NCBI GenBank assembly: GCA_028023455.1
Contig: JAQFVV010000253.1
Coordinates: forward strand, 874,469-938,468
Direction: 5' to 3'
Origin: Epiperipatus broadwayi
Lineage: Eukaryota > Onychophora > Udeonychophora > Euonychophora > Peripatidae
Length of the DNA stretch: 64,000 nt
The first letter of the stretch is position 1; each line of letters starts with the position of its first letter. This document shows, piece after piece, positions 1 through 11,689 of this stretch. A program made the position numbers and the translations under genes. Under the pieces are notes generated by a model. The model was not told the DNA's origin and ran no database searches. It worked only from the letters and a program-made list of their open reading frames with translations.

Positions 1-164
1 GCACTGGATGAGTGGTGACTCTGCAATTCAAGATCCATGGTTCAAAGATCCACTCCATTACTTCCTGTGCTCAATCTTCTTATGAACTCCCAAACAATAA
101 ACCATGTGATTACTTATTAAACAATTCATTTTTATTTTGCAGAAATATATGCTACAAATAGCAA

Positions 165-450
165 GTAGAGATTGAAAAACAAAATACATGAGTAAGAGAA
201 CAAGCAATTATCACTGACATCAATGAAAGAATTAAAAGATAGAAATGAGGCTAGGCTACAAAAGGTGTTAGTAGATGGACAGTTAAAGTTTTAAATTATA
301 TTCCAAGAGATTGCAAAAGACCTAGAAATAGATCACATGTGAGATGGTTAGATGATATAAGACATCTTACTGTTGTAAACTTGGAGAGATTTTCATTCTT
401 CAGTGGATTGAGAAATGTTGAAAATAATGATATGTTGAATAACAAAGAAA
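165..450 (+). pseudogene. LINE 3' tail fragment (RTE-like)
   Basis: This is the degraded 3' end of the RTE-like LINE family seen more completely at 23942-27154 on the other strand. It shares the segment encoding the last part of the ORF2-type polyprotein: a block reading IPRDCKRPRNRSHVRWLDDI near 303-358, then LERFSFFSGL, which corresponds to the family ending (W-I-P-R-D..., then a tryptophan/aspartate-rich stretch). In-frame stops before the block and the absence of the reverse transcriptase show it is a 5'-truncated dead copy, the usual product of target-primed reverse transcription. The copies at 11690-12190 and 49640-49960 are on the same strand. Assignment rests on sequence similarity within this window and on knowledge of LINE C-terminal tails. 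Confidence 0.6.
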
Positions 451-624
451 GAATATATATAACAATGTTTTACCACTATCTTGACATTCAAAATATCTGT
501 ATATCGAAGAACATTGTTAATTATGGCCTGCAGAGTATTGTGCAGTGATAGAATGGTAGATTCTAGAGCTCAATGATGGCTCAATTCTGTCAGTTTTGGT
601 GCATTTAAACATCTAACAATCATT

Positions 625-842
<218 letters not shown>

Positions 843-2698
843 GTGTTTCAAAAATAGACTTTTAATGATGACCTTAGGGTTACATTTGCTATAAGCCACT
901 CCGTATAAATATGTTTACATTGCTAGTGAATGGAGCAAGTTTAAGGTTGTATACGTGATGGAACAAAAATAAAACTAAATTAGGAGGGGAAAATATTTAA
1001 ACATTGTTGTGCTTGTTGAATGTGTTTTTTAGAATTATGAATTTTGGAGTAGGTATGGTGGTTAGTCTATTCATTTACTAATTTCTCTTTGGATATGTTT
1101 TATATAGGGTATATGAACATAAAAATGCCTTTAAAAGGGGTGCTAATATATATGTATATATTACATTTGGGAGCATTACTTGCTGTAATCTGAATTCTCA
1201 AAAGTCTTGTCTGTTATCACTGTTCAATTGCAAACATCAACTTGTATGGCTATTGCAGTGCTGGGTTTAGTTTGCTTTCCAGTGCTTGAGTCCTGATTTT
1301 GTTGTTACAGTCCTCTATATCAATAGTATTCAGTCAAAGACAATATTCTCTGTATTTTTATTTGTAGATACATGTCACATCTTTTTGAGAAAAATATTTT
1401 TTAATGGCACAGATTGACGGTTATATTGAGCCATCTTAGAGGTTTGATTGTTGTGTTATCAATGACCAGATTGCTGCATAAATGTCTGGATGTGTAATTT
1501 TATTGTCTCTGGCTCATAATTTTGCCAATTTGATATTGAATGTTGATTTATGTCACCTTGTGTTATTACAATTTAATGAGAGGTATTTCTGAGAAATCGA
1601 TGACCTTGATTCTCTTTAAAAAGAGATTTAAGTTGATAATTATGAGGATTTCTATGCGATAATTTTATCAAACCTGTCTAATTATAGCGTATGTAAATCT
1701 ATGATGCCATTTAAGCGGCCATGATAGCAAATTTCACCACTCGACTTATATATAACATTTTGACATAGAGTAAATAATTAAAAAAAAACGATTTTTTAAA
1801 AAAAAATAATTTAAAAATACATCCATTTATAAAACTGTGAAATAGTATGTGATACTATTAAGCTCAAAATAATATTTAAATAGTTGTAGCTTCTTAATTA
1901 ATCACACCTGTACATTATACGCTATTCATATTTTAAGTAGTATGTACATAAACTCTATCAGTGCGTAGTTTTTCCATGTGTAACCATGGAGAAACAGCAC
2001 CACATAGTGGGCTAGAATCTTGTTAGTCGCTGTTAGCAGATGACACATAAGCTAGATGTGTTTACGGCAATCAGTGCCACCTAGGTTCTTGGTATCCACT
2101 GGTAGCAGACGATGTAAGCTAAATAAGCTTACGCACTGTGACCAGCGCCGCCAAGTGAGCAGTTTGCTGCATCTGGTGGAATGTTCCTGTGCTTATGCAT
2201 TGTGAACAGTGCCACTTTTTGACTGGAATTTGCTACACTGCATTTGGGGCCCCTACTCTAAGTATTTCTGTGGTTGACCCTGACCAGCACCTCTGGTGGC
2301 CACATGAGTCAAAAGTCACAAGTACCAAAAAATGTTATTTTTCTTCATTTATATGAGATTTAATTTACATTTACACTAATTTTTATTTTATTAAATTATT
2401 CATTTTATTAAAACTTAATGTTGAATGACTTTCTTCTTTATTCTATGTGTTATTCTAAAATATATCTACATATACCATAGTATAAGTTATACATTTAGTG
2501 CATGTGACTTCTAATATTAATTAGATGTATGTAAATTTAACATCTAGAGAGATAAGAATTAGAATAATTTAATATCAAAGGAAGGGTTTTTGTCATGTGA
2601 TGATTGTATGACTATAATGTCCATTATAGCTGGTATTTACTAATAAATAAATTCATCATCATCATAGCCAAACATCAGAGATATCATGTTGAGAGTTA
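843..2698. other. No gene recognised; one G+C-richer block
   Basis: AT-rich sequence with stops in all frames. The only change in texture is roughly 1975-2310, which has higher G+C and several short repeats such as CCA/TGG-rich words. I cannot match it to an exon, tRNA or known element. A short CATCAT run at 2653-2665 resembles the (TGA)n tail of the LINE family. Confidence 0.5.
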
Positions 2699-2902
2699 TA
2701 ATTCTCCAGTCAATTTAAAGTTCCATTACATTTTATGTAATCAGTGTGTGGCTGGAATAGCATTCTCATGATATCCATTTTACAATTCCATTACCACACA
2801 CACACGTAATTCTCCAGTCAATTTAAAGTTCCATTACATTTTATGTAATCAGTGTGTGGCTGGAATACCATTCTCATGATATCCATTTTACTATTCCATT
2901 AC

Positions 2903-2914
<12 letters not shown>
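2699..2914. repeat. Tandem duplication, 2 x 108 bp
   Basis: Two head-to-tail copies beginning TAATTCTCCAGTC (2699 and 2807), differing at only a few bases. Each ends in a short CA run. The second copy leads into a (CA)n(TA)n tract, so slippage or unequal exchange anchored on the CA runs is the simplest origin. No coding content. Confidence 0.9.

Positions 2915-2945
<31 letters not shown>
2902..2945. repeat. (CA)n(TA)n microsatellite
   Basis: A CA dinucleotide tract running directly into a TA tract at the end of the 108-bp duplication. Confidence 0.9.
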
Positions 2946-3021
2946 GAACTAACTCAAGGAAATATAAATATATATAAATAGTAATAAAAACACATACAAT
3001 TACTTCTCTATAAAGCTGCTT

Positions 3022-3082
3022 TAATATCTCAACCAGAAGACTGGTTTTCATCAGAAAGTTTTGTGATTAAAACCAGTCTTGT
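3022..3082 (-). other. Hairpin with hammerhead-like core motif
   Basis: On the minus strand 3054-3027 reads CTGATGA, one extra A, a perfect 6-bp stem (AACCAG/CTGGTT) with a 4-base loop, then GAGA. This is close to the hammerhead core CUGANGA - stem II - GAAA, but the last box is GAGA and there is an extra base before the stem. A partial second copy of the stem lies at 3066-3080. No stems I or III could be drawn, so ribozyme function is speculative; the hairpin itself is certain. Confidence 0.3.
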
Positions 3083-3170
3083 GTGTTTATATATATATAT
3101 AATAATATTATTGTTGTTATTATTATTATTCAATGCCTGTATTTTTCAAAGCAATATACCAAATTATAAA

Positions 3171-3352
3171 ATTGAATATTTATAAATGTAGTAATTAAAT
3201 AATTAACAATTTTATCCACTTAGGAGCACTTTTGATTATCCTAGTAATCTTTCTCAACTAAAACTTGACAAAGATTACTAGGATAATCAAAAGTGCTCCT
3301 AAGTGGATAAAATTATTAATTATTTAATTACTGTATTTACAAATATTCAATT
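3171..3352. repeat. Foldback (palindromic) element
   Basis: Arms of about 82 bases (3171-3252 and 3271-3352) are near-perfect reverse complements around a loop of under 20 bases; the inner arm reads GATTATCCTAGTAATCTTT. The whole unit could form one long hairpin. No tRNA boxes or reading frame are seen. It could be a miniature foldback transposon or an inverted-repeat remnant; target duplications cannot be defined because the flanks are AT repeats. Confidence 0.85.
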
Positions 3353-4277
3353 ATATATATATTGTAATGGTATATAATATGCCATTCCATTAATTTAAAA
3401 TTAAAACTTAAGTTCGTAAATATAAACTAAACCTAAAAATTAAAGAATTGTTAAATGTATATATATATTCGCACAGATGCAAAACTTTAAAAGTATTTTT
3501 AAAAAAGTATTTGAATGTACTTTTTTTTATAAAAAAATAAAAAAAGGAAAGTACAAGATCTAAAGATAAAATATTTTTGTTAAAAGATTCCTATGTAATC
3601 TCTGTAAATGGAAATGATTGTGTTATTAATTATCAAAAAGCAAACTAGCCCTTGGGGCTCTTATATAAGAAAGTCAGATGAAATATATAGATAAGAGAAC
3701 AAAAAAATTTGATGTCCAATAGAAGCAGCAACTAACACTCGAACCTTAATGAAAATTTGGAACAGTTAAACCATGTTCAGAGAATCCGGACGATTGGTAT
3801 AAAAGAAAAAAAATATTCAAATTAAAACAGTTCCAGCTTGATTTTTTTTGAGATGGGTGATAAGATGCACTTTTCACCCTCTCTCTTATTTTAAATAAAA
3901 TGACTGATGAATTATGAAGGGTACTATTGCAGACCCCAAATCATATGGGTTCTGCAATAAAATAGTACCAGGATTGAACCAGCTAAGGCCACCTCCAGAA
4001 CAACAGACCGGTCTTCCAATAAAGACTTTGCAGGAATTAGCACCAAGAACAGGGACTCTTCTACTGTAAGATATAAACTGAAAAATTTTTAAAGTAATTA
4101 AGAACTTTTGTCAAAATTTGACAAGCTAAACATAATTTTTAAAATGAACTTTAATCTGACTTTTAAGATTTCAAAATCAATTATTGATGTTTAATTTTAA
4201 ATGTTTGAGTTTGCTAATTTAATCATTTCCAATTTTTTATTGTCTAAATTATATAAATGTTAAATTTAAGTCGGGCA
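3353..4277. other. No gene recognised
   Basis: AT-rich sequence with homopolymer A and T runs and a short AT repeat at its start. Nothing beyond simple sequence is supported. Confidence 0.5.
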
Positions 4278-4281
4278 TTAA

Positions 4282-5026
4282 CTCTTTGCCCGCCTCTTAC
4301 GAGGCTCCTCATCGACATCTGACATCACTCTAACTCAGCCAGTTTTTATACGAAAATATTCGTTAAACACGTATTGAATTCGTTTTTAAAAGCTCTGTAA
4401 GATGGTGCCATCTTCCGATTTATTTTACAAGTAAAAAATAGAAAAAAAACGCATTTAAACCTAAACAAAGAAGGAACATTATTTATGATTGGTTCTTAGC
4501 ATGCTCTCAGCCGAAAAAGACATTCTGATTGGCTGGAAAGAACAAAGAAACTGCCTGATCAAAGAAAATAAAGAAAAACTCTGAGATTTTCATTTCGAAT
4601 ACGATTTAAATTATTATAAAAGAATATTTTGAGAAATTAAAATTATTTCAGAGAGAATAATAAAAAAACAAAATTATTTTCGAAAAATATTGAAGATTTA
4701 AGTAAAAATATTGAAGATGTAGAAAAAAGAAATATTTACTTTTCTATAACGTAAAAGTCGATCTTTTTGTTTATATTATAGCTTTTATGTTGCCGATATT
4801 GAATATTTTAGAATAAATAAATAGCAATTTATTTTTGAAAGAACTTTCGTTCTCTTCATAACCTGAAAAATTAATAATATACTTTTTATAAACGTATCTG
4901 AGTTGAATTTAATATTATAGGTGAATATGTTTTAACAATAGGCTTTGTCTTCAGTTTGTGAGTTGGCCAATTAAAAGATTTGATTTTTATCTGATACAAC
5001 CAATGATAAAATTAGCGGTTAAAAGG
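4282..5026. mobile_element. MITE copy 1 (4-bp target duplication TTAA)
   Basis: About 745 bases shared along their whole length with 9602-10367. The left end reads CTCTTTGCCCGCC and the right end, reverse complemented, CCTTTTAACCGCT, so short imperfect inverted ends are present. It is flanked by TTAA on both sides (4278-4281 and 5027-5030). TTAA duplications and ends beginning CCYTT are typical of piggyBac elements, and no transposase is encoded, so a non-autonomous piggyBac-like element is one reading. The second copy, flanked by ATAT, argues against strict TTAA targeting. Confidence 0.8.
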
Positions 5027-5030
5027 TTAA

Positions 5031-6009
5031 TGGCTGCATAGATTTGTAAAGTTATATTAATTAATTAAGGGAGGGTTAATCTTAGGTTATTTGTTTTGTA
5101 GTTAAATTGAGTTAATCAATTGGATATATTGGTGTAATTAGTAAATGTAGCATGAGATCCGCTACATGCAGGATCATATTACATGCTGCACTTGGGCAAA
5201 GTAAGTCCCATTTCTCACTGACCATCGGAAGTAGACAGTATTCCCTGATCCTTGAATCACCCTTTAGCCTACGGAATGGGATAGTAAGATGGAAAATGCA
5301 GTCCCTTCCTATGGAGTTTTTTTTATTATTGTTCTTCTCACCAGACAGATGTACCATTCCTGTACTGGACAAGAGTCAATGTATTCTATAACCATGCTGT
5401 TCAGATGTGCATTCCTGACAGTATGGTATTGTGCTGTCGTATTCATGCTGCATTGACTACATCGATATATAAGATAGATTGGCATTAGTTTGAATGCGAA
5501 CTTTTGGCCTAAGGTTAAATAAGGGATAGAATATTTTCTTTTCAAATGCAATCTATGTAGTTTATTCATACTCAATACTCTAATAAAATATCATTAAATT
5601 CATCTGTGCAGATTGTTTAAAATAAAAATTTAAATTTAAAAATTAATAACCAATCTAAAATAATAAATTTTATTCCTCAATTTTATTTATATATGCGTTA
5701 ATAAATGTGTGTGTGTGTGTTATTACTGACATTGGCTTCTTTTATTTATTTTTTTTATATTGAAAATATTTTTGGATAAGAATTTATATTTTATAAATCT
5801 CTGCATCTCCATGAGCTAGTGGCATGGGCTGATGGTCACAACAAAATATGTAAAAGTTAGATCTTAACATTATGTATCTGCCTACTATATAAATTTTCCA
5901 GGTTCAAATAGCCTGGTGGCACCCTGTACGGCAGATACGACAACACTCCAACTTCCTTTTTTCTGACTGTTATAATATATATATAAATATAAAATACAAT
6001 ACCCGTTAT
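5031..6009. other. No gene recognised; unclassified short ORFs at 5112-5575
   Basis: At 5112-5575 the base composition is more balanced and overlapping short open frames occur on both strands (minus-strand frames of 86 and 88 codons, plus-strand of 79). The minus-strand 88-codon frame has a cysteine pair (RCSQC) and the other minus frame a HLSGEK string, which recalls zinc-finger linkers, but the spacing does not make a finger. I call no gene. The rest is AT-rich with a short GT run near 5707. Confidence 0.4.
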
Positions 6010-6416
6010 AAAATATATATCTAAGAAAAAACAAAAATTAACGGTAAATACAATATGATAGTTTAAATTATTTTGTAGTGCTTTCAATTACATGGTAATC
6101 CTCATCAGCTTTAACTGAATTTCTAATTTTTAAACTTACTGTTACATTTATTTCCATAAGCTGTGTATGGCCATATTTACAGTTTGCCTATTAATAACAT
6201 TGTTCTTATATTTATCAATTAATATTGCCTCTTTAATTTTCCTCTTTTATGATTTCTTTCTTCCATTAATATTTTTATTTCATTACTATTAAATGGAAAC
6301 TTATAATTACAAGTTTTTTCATGGTCAAAGAATACTGAAGCTGTATTAAATTGACTATTTACATTATTTTTAATTTGATTATATAATAATTGATGCTCCT
6401 TCAATCGTTTTTCCAC
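6010..6416 (-). pseudogene. PLE GIY-YIG endonuclease fragment (left arm)
   Basis: A minus-strand frame from 6416 to 6219 encodes 65 residues beginning MEKRLKEHQLLYNQIKNN, followed after a gap by FDHEKTCNYKF and an EIKILMEERNHKRGK segment. It matches the conserved second half of PLE GIY-YIG endonucleases, where an R-L-x-E-H motif follows the catalytic Y-I-G-E box. The box itself is lost in this arm, which starts at MEKR. In PLEs this domain sits C-terminal to the reverse transcriptase and nicks the target. The gene is a dead fragment lacking the reverse transcriptase; the 3' flank holds the hairpin motif at 6082-6108. Confidence 0.65.
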
Positions 6417-6420
6417 AGAA

Positions 6421-6858
6421 CATCTTTACATAGGTGAATTGAGACATCCTATGGAAAAAAGATTGAAGGAGCATCAATTATTATATAAATGAATTAAAAA
6501 TAACATAAATAGTCAATTTAATACAGCTTCAGTATTCTTTGACCATGAAAAAACTTGTAATTATAAGTTTACATTTAATAGTAATGAAATAAAAATATTA
6601 ATGGAAAAAAGAAATCATAAAAAGAGGAAAATTAAAGAGGCAATATTAATTGATAAATATAAGAATGATGTTATTAATAGGCAAACTGCAAATATGGCCA
6701 TACACAGCTTATGGAAATATACATAGCATTAAGTTTAAAAATTTGAAATTCAGTTAAAGCTGACGAGGATTACCACGTAATCGAAAGTGCTATAAAATAA
6801 TTTAAACTATAATATTGTATTTACCATTAATTTTTGTTTTTTCTTATATATATATAGT
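6421..6858 (+). pseudogene. PLE GIY-YIG endonuclease fragment (right arm)
   Basis: Reading on the plus strand from 6421, the conceptual product starts HLYIGELRHPMEKRLKEH, preserving the Y-I-G-E box and the R-L-K-E-H motif typical of the GIY-YIG domain attached to Penelope-like reverse transcriptases. A stop (TGA at about 6489) interrupts it, after which FDHEKTCNYKF and the NRQTANMAIHSLW tail are readable. The same gene end is found at 43050-43365. No reverse transcriptase lies upstream; the mirror-image arm is there instead. Certainly non-functional as protein. The motif at 6760-6786 lies in its 3' flank. Confidence 0.75.
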
Positions 6859-9569
6859 GTACCATTTATTTATATATGGTACAAATATATTGGCATTTAG
6901 TAAAAGCTAAAAGAAAAAGTAAATTTAGCATTCTTATTAATAGATGCAATTTTAATTTTTTTTTAGTTAGTGTAATTTTTTTTTTTAAACGTACAATGAA
7001 AGTTGATTTTTTTGTTTCGAATTATTTATTCAATTAAAACTTAAAATTGGAAGGAATAAAAAAGACATGCAGATTACAATCAGTAAAACTTTTTGGAAGT
7101 TAGTTAAAAATGGCAGAAAGACTTTAAAAAAAGACTTTGTAACTTAAATTTAAGAAAGAATGTACAAGATTATTATCTTGTATGTTAATAATAGGACAGA
7201 AGAAAATATGTGCAGAAGTCTGAAAACCAGACCTTGAGTATAAAATTAAGAATACCAGTGTGATTGGTAGTCTTGTCTTGTCCATTTTTTTTGGTTGGTC
7301 CTGGATTACGAAAAGATTCAGGACCACTGTATGCTGTAATAATTAGTCATGCTAGAGTGGACCGAAGCTTTTGACATCGTTCATCATGACTACATCAACC
7401 CCAGAAAAGCTTTCATGACTAGCTTTTAGAATGGACCAAAAAACAAGTTTGATACTAATGGCCATGAGCTCATTCTACCTCATTAAAACCATGCATGGTA
7501 ATCAACAATCTTCGTAAACTCGCTAAACTTACTGGTAAGCTATGATTAATTATTCCTGATTGTGACTAAAATTAAGCTTATAATATAATCCTGGTAGAGA
7601 CATTAATTCTTCTTATTTGAGAGACTTTGGTTATGAGCCTAAGAAATCTAAGTGTAATATGAACTGTGTTAATTAATTGATCAACGTTGTTATCTGTATT
7701 AGCATGTAGATGCCTTCCAATTTTATTAAACAATTTATTTTTAAATATTTTAATTTGTTAAAATAAAATATTTATTTCTAATATCAACTTTTCATTGTGT
7801 GTTATTATTGTTAGTTTATTTTTAATCTATTAGGTGTAAATTACCTTGGCCAATATGTTTATTTATTAACTAAGCCCTGGGTGTAATATTCTCTGAAAAA
7901 TAACTAAGTTATGGGAAATCAAAAACCCAATCCTTTAAATTATTTTCTTCTTAATTTACTATGTGTGACATGATGGATTTCAGAGGATTGTTGTATGAAT
8001 CCTGGTGCCCTGATAAAAACAAATAAAAAAGCTGATTTCGCCAGCAGCGTAAGTCACAATAATTAGTAGGCCAGTTAATCAGGAAATATAGCTATGTTTT
8101 TAGAAATATGAACAAAATATTTATATTTTCTGTCTTCATAACTTGACTAACTTTCATTTCATAGTGTATAAAAAAAGGCCTACCCGGATCTATAAAAACA
8201 GGAAAACCTTACAATAGATTATACTGAAACATCAGCTACTTTGCTATTATAGTTTTATTACATGAAAGCTCTTCGAAATAATACTATGAATTCATAATTT
8301 ATCCATGAGAATGTTAGAATTAACATATATATACCCAAGATATTGTTTTACTCTGAAAATTATTTATAAAAATATAATATCAATAATTAGAATAATGATA
8401 CTAAGAAGATTAACATTGATAAAGATGAGCGTCTTTCAATAACTTTGAAATTATATTTGGCTTACTTTCATTTTTTTGCAGTTATCCATAGTATTTGTTT
8501 GACAATTTTACATTCCGTTTGTTGGTAAAAACTAAAATAAAATTAATATATATATATATCTTAATTAGTTTTAAAAAATCTGAAGATGTCAATATCATAC
8601 AGAGAATCTAATACAAATGAGCCCACAATTGCATTGATTGATAGATTTTTTTGAATCTCAGGTTAACTTGTGAGAATATTTGCGAATGATTGTGTCACTT
8701 TAGAAAAAAAACTTTTGTGTTTTCCGTGATTATTTACATATTTTTGATAATTTTTGCAAAATATTATACAAATATTTATCTTAAGACAATGCTATTTATG
8801 ATTAAATTCAGATTTTATTCAAAAATGATTGATTTGAAACAAAATAAAGCAATTTTAGTAATGTTAAACAGTAAATTTTGTTTTGCTGAAGATTATGGGT
8901 CTCTATTATTATTGTACATATAATTTTGTGATATTTTAATAATTATAACTGCAATTTCGAATCTTAAATAATTTAATTGTTTTATGGAGTTCATTTAATA
9001 AATATTTTGTTAAAGATAAATTTTCATTGTGATTATAAAATAACAACCACTATTGTTCTGATTATACATATTTTAGTTTATTTATATATATATATTTGCA
9101 ATATTGAAATGTTTTAAGAATGTTATCATCTGCAAACTTATATCTGTCATAAGTAATATTTACTAAGACAATAAACCTCAAGAATGTGCACTTGAAAATG
9201 TGATGGTAGGGACCTCTACAGGTCTTAACCACAAGCTTATGCTATGGAAGAAAAGGGGGGAAACCCCAAACAAAAAAGTGAACTCCCTCTTTACTTCATA
9301 AATAAATTACAAATTTTCAAAAGAAAAAAATTAAAATGTAACTATAGTCCAAATGGCTATTAAAGGTTATTAATGACAAATGCAAAATGTTAATGAATTA
9401 TTGGTTAAGTCTTCTATATTTTACAGATGATGAAACTTAGAACTTTAATAAGTCTTGCAAGATTTATCAAATGAAAGTAAGAAAGTAAAATTATAAATAA
9501 ATACTGAAAAGACTAAAATAATTTTTAATGGGGTTTTTTTTTAAAAAATAAAACAAACATTTAAATAGA
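6859..9569. other. No gene recognised
   Basis: AT-rich sequence with short AT repeats near 6845 and 8548. A stretch around 7360-7520 could hold a very decayed reverse transcriptase piece (AFDIVHHDY-like reading near 7371), but too little remains to call it. A 77-codon plus-strand frame at 8690-8923 has the composition of random AT-rich DNA. Confidence 0.45.
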
Positions 9570-9601
9570 TAGATTTGAACTTAGGATCTTTCAGTCAATA
9601 T

Positions 9602-10367
9602 CTCTTAAACCGCCTCTTACGAGGCATCTCGTTGACATCTGACATCACTCTAATTCTGCTAGTTTTAATGGTAGAATATTCGTTTGACAGTTATTGATTA
9701 GGTTTTTAAAAATTCTGTAAGATGGTGCCCTCTTCCGAATTATTTTACAAGTAAAAAATCAAAAAAACGCATTTAAAACTAAACAAAGAAGAACCTTGTT
9801 GGTGATTGGCTGTCAGCCAGCTCTCAGCCGAAAAAGACATTCTGATTGGCAGGAAAGAACAAAGAAACCACCTGATCAAAGAAAATAAAGAAAAACGCTG
9901 AGATTTTCATTTCGAATGTAATTTAAGTATTAAAAAAATATAAAATGAGAAATTAAAATAGTTTTTTTAAAAAATAAACTAAAAAAACAAAATTATTTTC
10001 GAAAAATATTGAAGATTTTAGTAAAAATATTTAAGATTTAGCAAAAAGAAATCTTTACTTTTCCATAACGTAAAATTGAAAAAAAGCGTTTGCGTCAGCA
10101 CTTTTTGTTTAGACATTCGCTTTATATTTGCAGAAATTGAATATATTTTATAATAAATAAATAGCAATTTATTTTTGAAAGAACTTTCATTCTCTTTCAT
10201 AACCTGAAAAATTAGTAGTATACTTTTTATAAACGTATCTGAGTTGAATTTAATATTATAGGCGAATATGTTTTAACAATAGGCTTTGTCTTCAGTTTGT
10301 GAGTTGGCCAATTAAAAGATTTGATTTTTACTTCATACAACCAATAATATAATTAGCGGTTTAAGGG
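9602..10367. mobile_element. MITE copy 2 (target duplication ATAT)
   Basis: Second copy of the element at 4282-5026, about 766 bases. Ends read CTCTTAAACCGCC on the left and, reverse complemented, CCCTTAAACCGCT on the right. It is flanked by ATAT on both sides (9598-9601 and 10368-10371). The related unoccupied sequence at 44757-44785 joins the two flanks, which supports real insertion with about 4 bases duplicated. No transposase reading frame is present. Confidence 0.85.
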
Positions 10368-10496
10368 ATATTCATCCTCCACTTTATCTCAATCAATTAT
10401 ACACATAATCACATACTTGTGAAAAAGGTAGATGATCCCCAATATACATATTTTGTGCAGATCCAGCACACATCAGTTGGGCCAGATCATAATCTC

Positions 10497-10498
<2 letters not shown>

Positions 10499-10545
<47 letters not shown>
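10499..10545. repeat. (AT)n microsatellite
   Basis: About 46 bases of alternating AT inside the dispersed repeat X. Confidence 0.95.
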
Positions 10546-10549
<4 letters not shown>

Positions 10550-10740
10550 CAGTGCTCAGTTTATATTAAGATAACAATTCCTTAAAGTTTAATAGTTAGG
10601 TTTCAATCTTCTAATCTTCCCAACTATTTAACTATCCATTTCATTGAAAAATTGATGATGGAATATACCCAAATCTCTTACTGGATTTAATATTGTAGTC
10701 ATACTCATGTAGACATTGACAATCTAACCCCTCATATTAT

Positions 10741-11689
10741 TAGACCATTATGTATCCATACATATTAATAGAAGAGGGATAGGATAAACTTATTCATAAT
10801 TAGGAATTAGAAGAAGTTAACAATATCTTGGTGTTATTATTAATTCTCTTCTTTATAAACACAAAGTCATTTAGATCGATTGTTACATTGCACTCAGCAT
10901 ATGCAGTTATGTATTGTATTCATTTTCCAAGTATTGCATTCATTTGAGAGTTAAAACTTAAATTAAAATGTATACTCATTTAGTAATTTTAGATAAAATA
11001 TCTATATATCAGTACGGTAACGGCAAACATTTGTCTAGAGGTCATGGTTATGCTTTTGATTGAATGATCTGTTTTCAAAGCAGTCCTTTCACTTATGCAA
11101 TCTTCATCTTTGTTTAAAAATTTACTGTAGTCTGCATATCTATATTTCTTTTTATCATATTAAATTTAAAAAATGTTTTGATAATATATTTAGATAAAGA
11201 TTTTATTTGAACATATTTGTTTCTTTTAAAGAATCTAAGTGAAAGGAAGTATAATAAATGTTGAACAGGAAGTTGTTATTGGTAAAAAAAAATACTTCAA
11301 TAATATCTCAACTGTTATTTTTTTTGTCTTTTTTTAAGTATAATTGGATTTTAAGCTTTAAATTACAATTGTATAACTTTATATATATATTGCAAAAATT
11401 TGTTTTAATGATGAAAATGGAATTTAAGTAAATTTTATTTTGTTCTAAATATATTTTTGTCACCAAGAATAAAAAAAACTATTGTTCTGATTATTTATTT
11501 TAGTTTATTACTTTTTATATATATTTGCCATATTGAAATATTATTTTAAGGACAGTTTTTATTTTTAAACTTATAATGAGTATTTTTAAAAAATGAAAAA
11601 TAAAATAAAAATAATGAAATCCTAGCAAATTGGTGGCTAGAAGACTGTTAAAAAGTGTTCAACCAGAAAATTACAACAGATGAAAACAT
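10741..11689. other. No gene recognised
   Basis: AT-rich, stops in all frames, several A and T homopolymers. Confidence 0.5.

Larger units (their letters stand above)
6010..6858. repeat. Large inverted dimer of a PLE 3' end
   Basis: Two arms of about 405 bases (6010-6414 and 6452-6858) are reverse complements with scattered mismatches, separated by a spacer of about 37 bases. Each arm carries the same GIY-YIG endonuclease fragment plus 3' flank, arranged head to head, so both genes read outward. Complex and inverted arrangements of terminal pieces are known for Penelope-like elements. Both arms have diverged independently, so the dimer is not a recent assembly error. Confidence 0.9.
9570..10740. 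repeat. Dispersed repeat X, copy split by MITE
   Basis: The stretch before 9601 plus 10368-10740 aligns with 44735-45070, including the words TTTGAACTYAG, GATGATCYCCAATATA and CAGTGCTCRGTTT. Compared with that unsplit copy, this one is broken exactly where the MITE sits. It contains no gene. The 44.7-kb copy shows that the family has tRNA-like ends; here only the left end is recognisable and the right end has diverged. Confidence 0.65.

Noticed and set aside
2919-2945. TA tract as a promoter
   Set aside because: Simple microsatellite; no transcription unit next to it.
5112-5575. Possible zinc-finger or transposase coding fragment
   Set aside because: A cysteine pair and a HLSGEK string occur but in different frames and without correct finger spacing.
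7360-7700. Possible reverse transcriptase remnant (AFDIVHHDY-like reading)
   Set aside because: Only one short motif-like match with stops and no neighbouring blocks.
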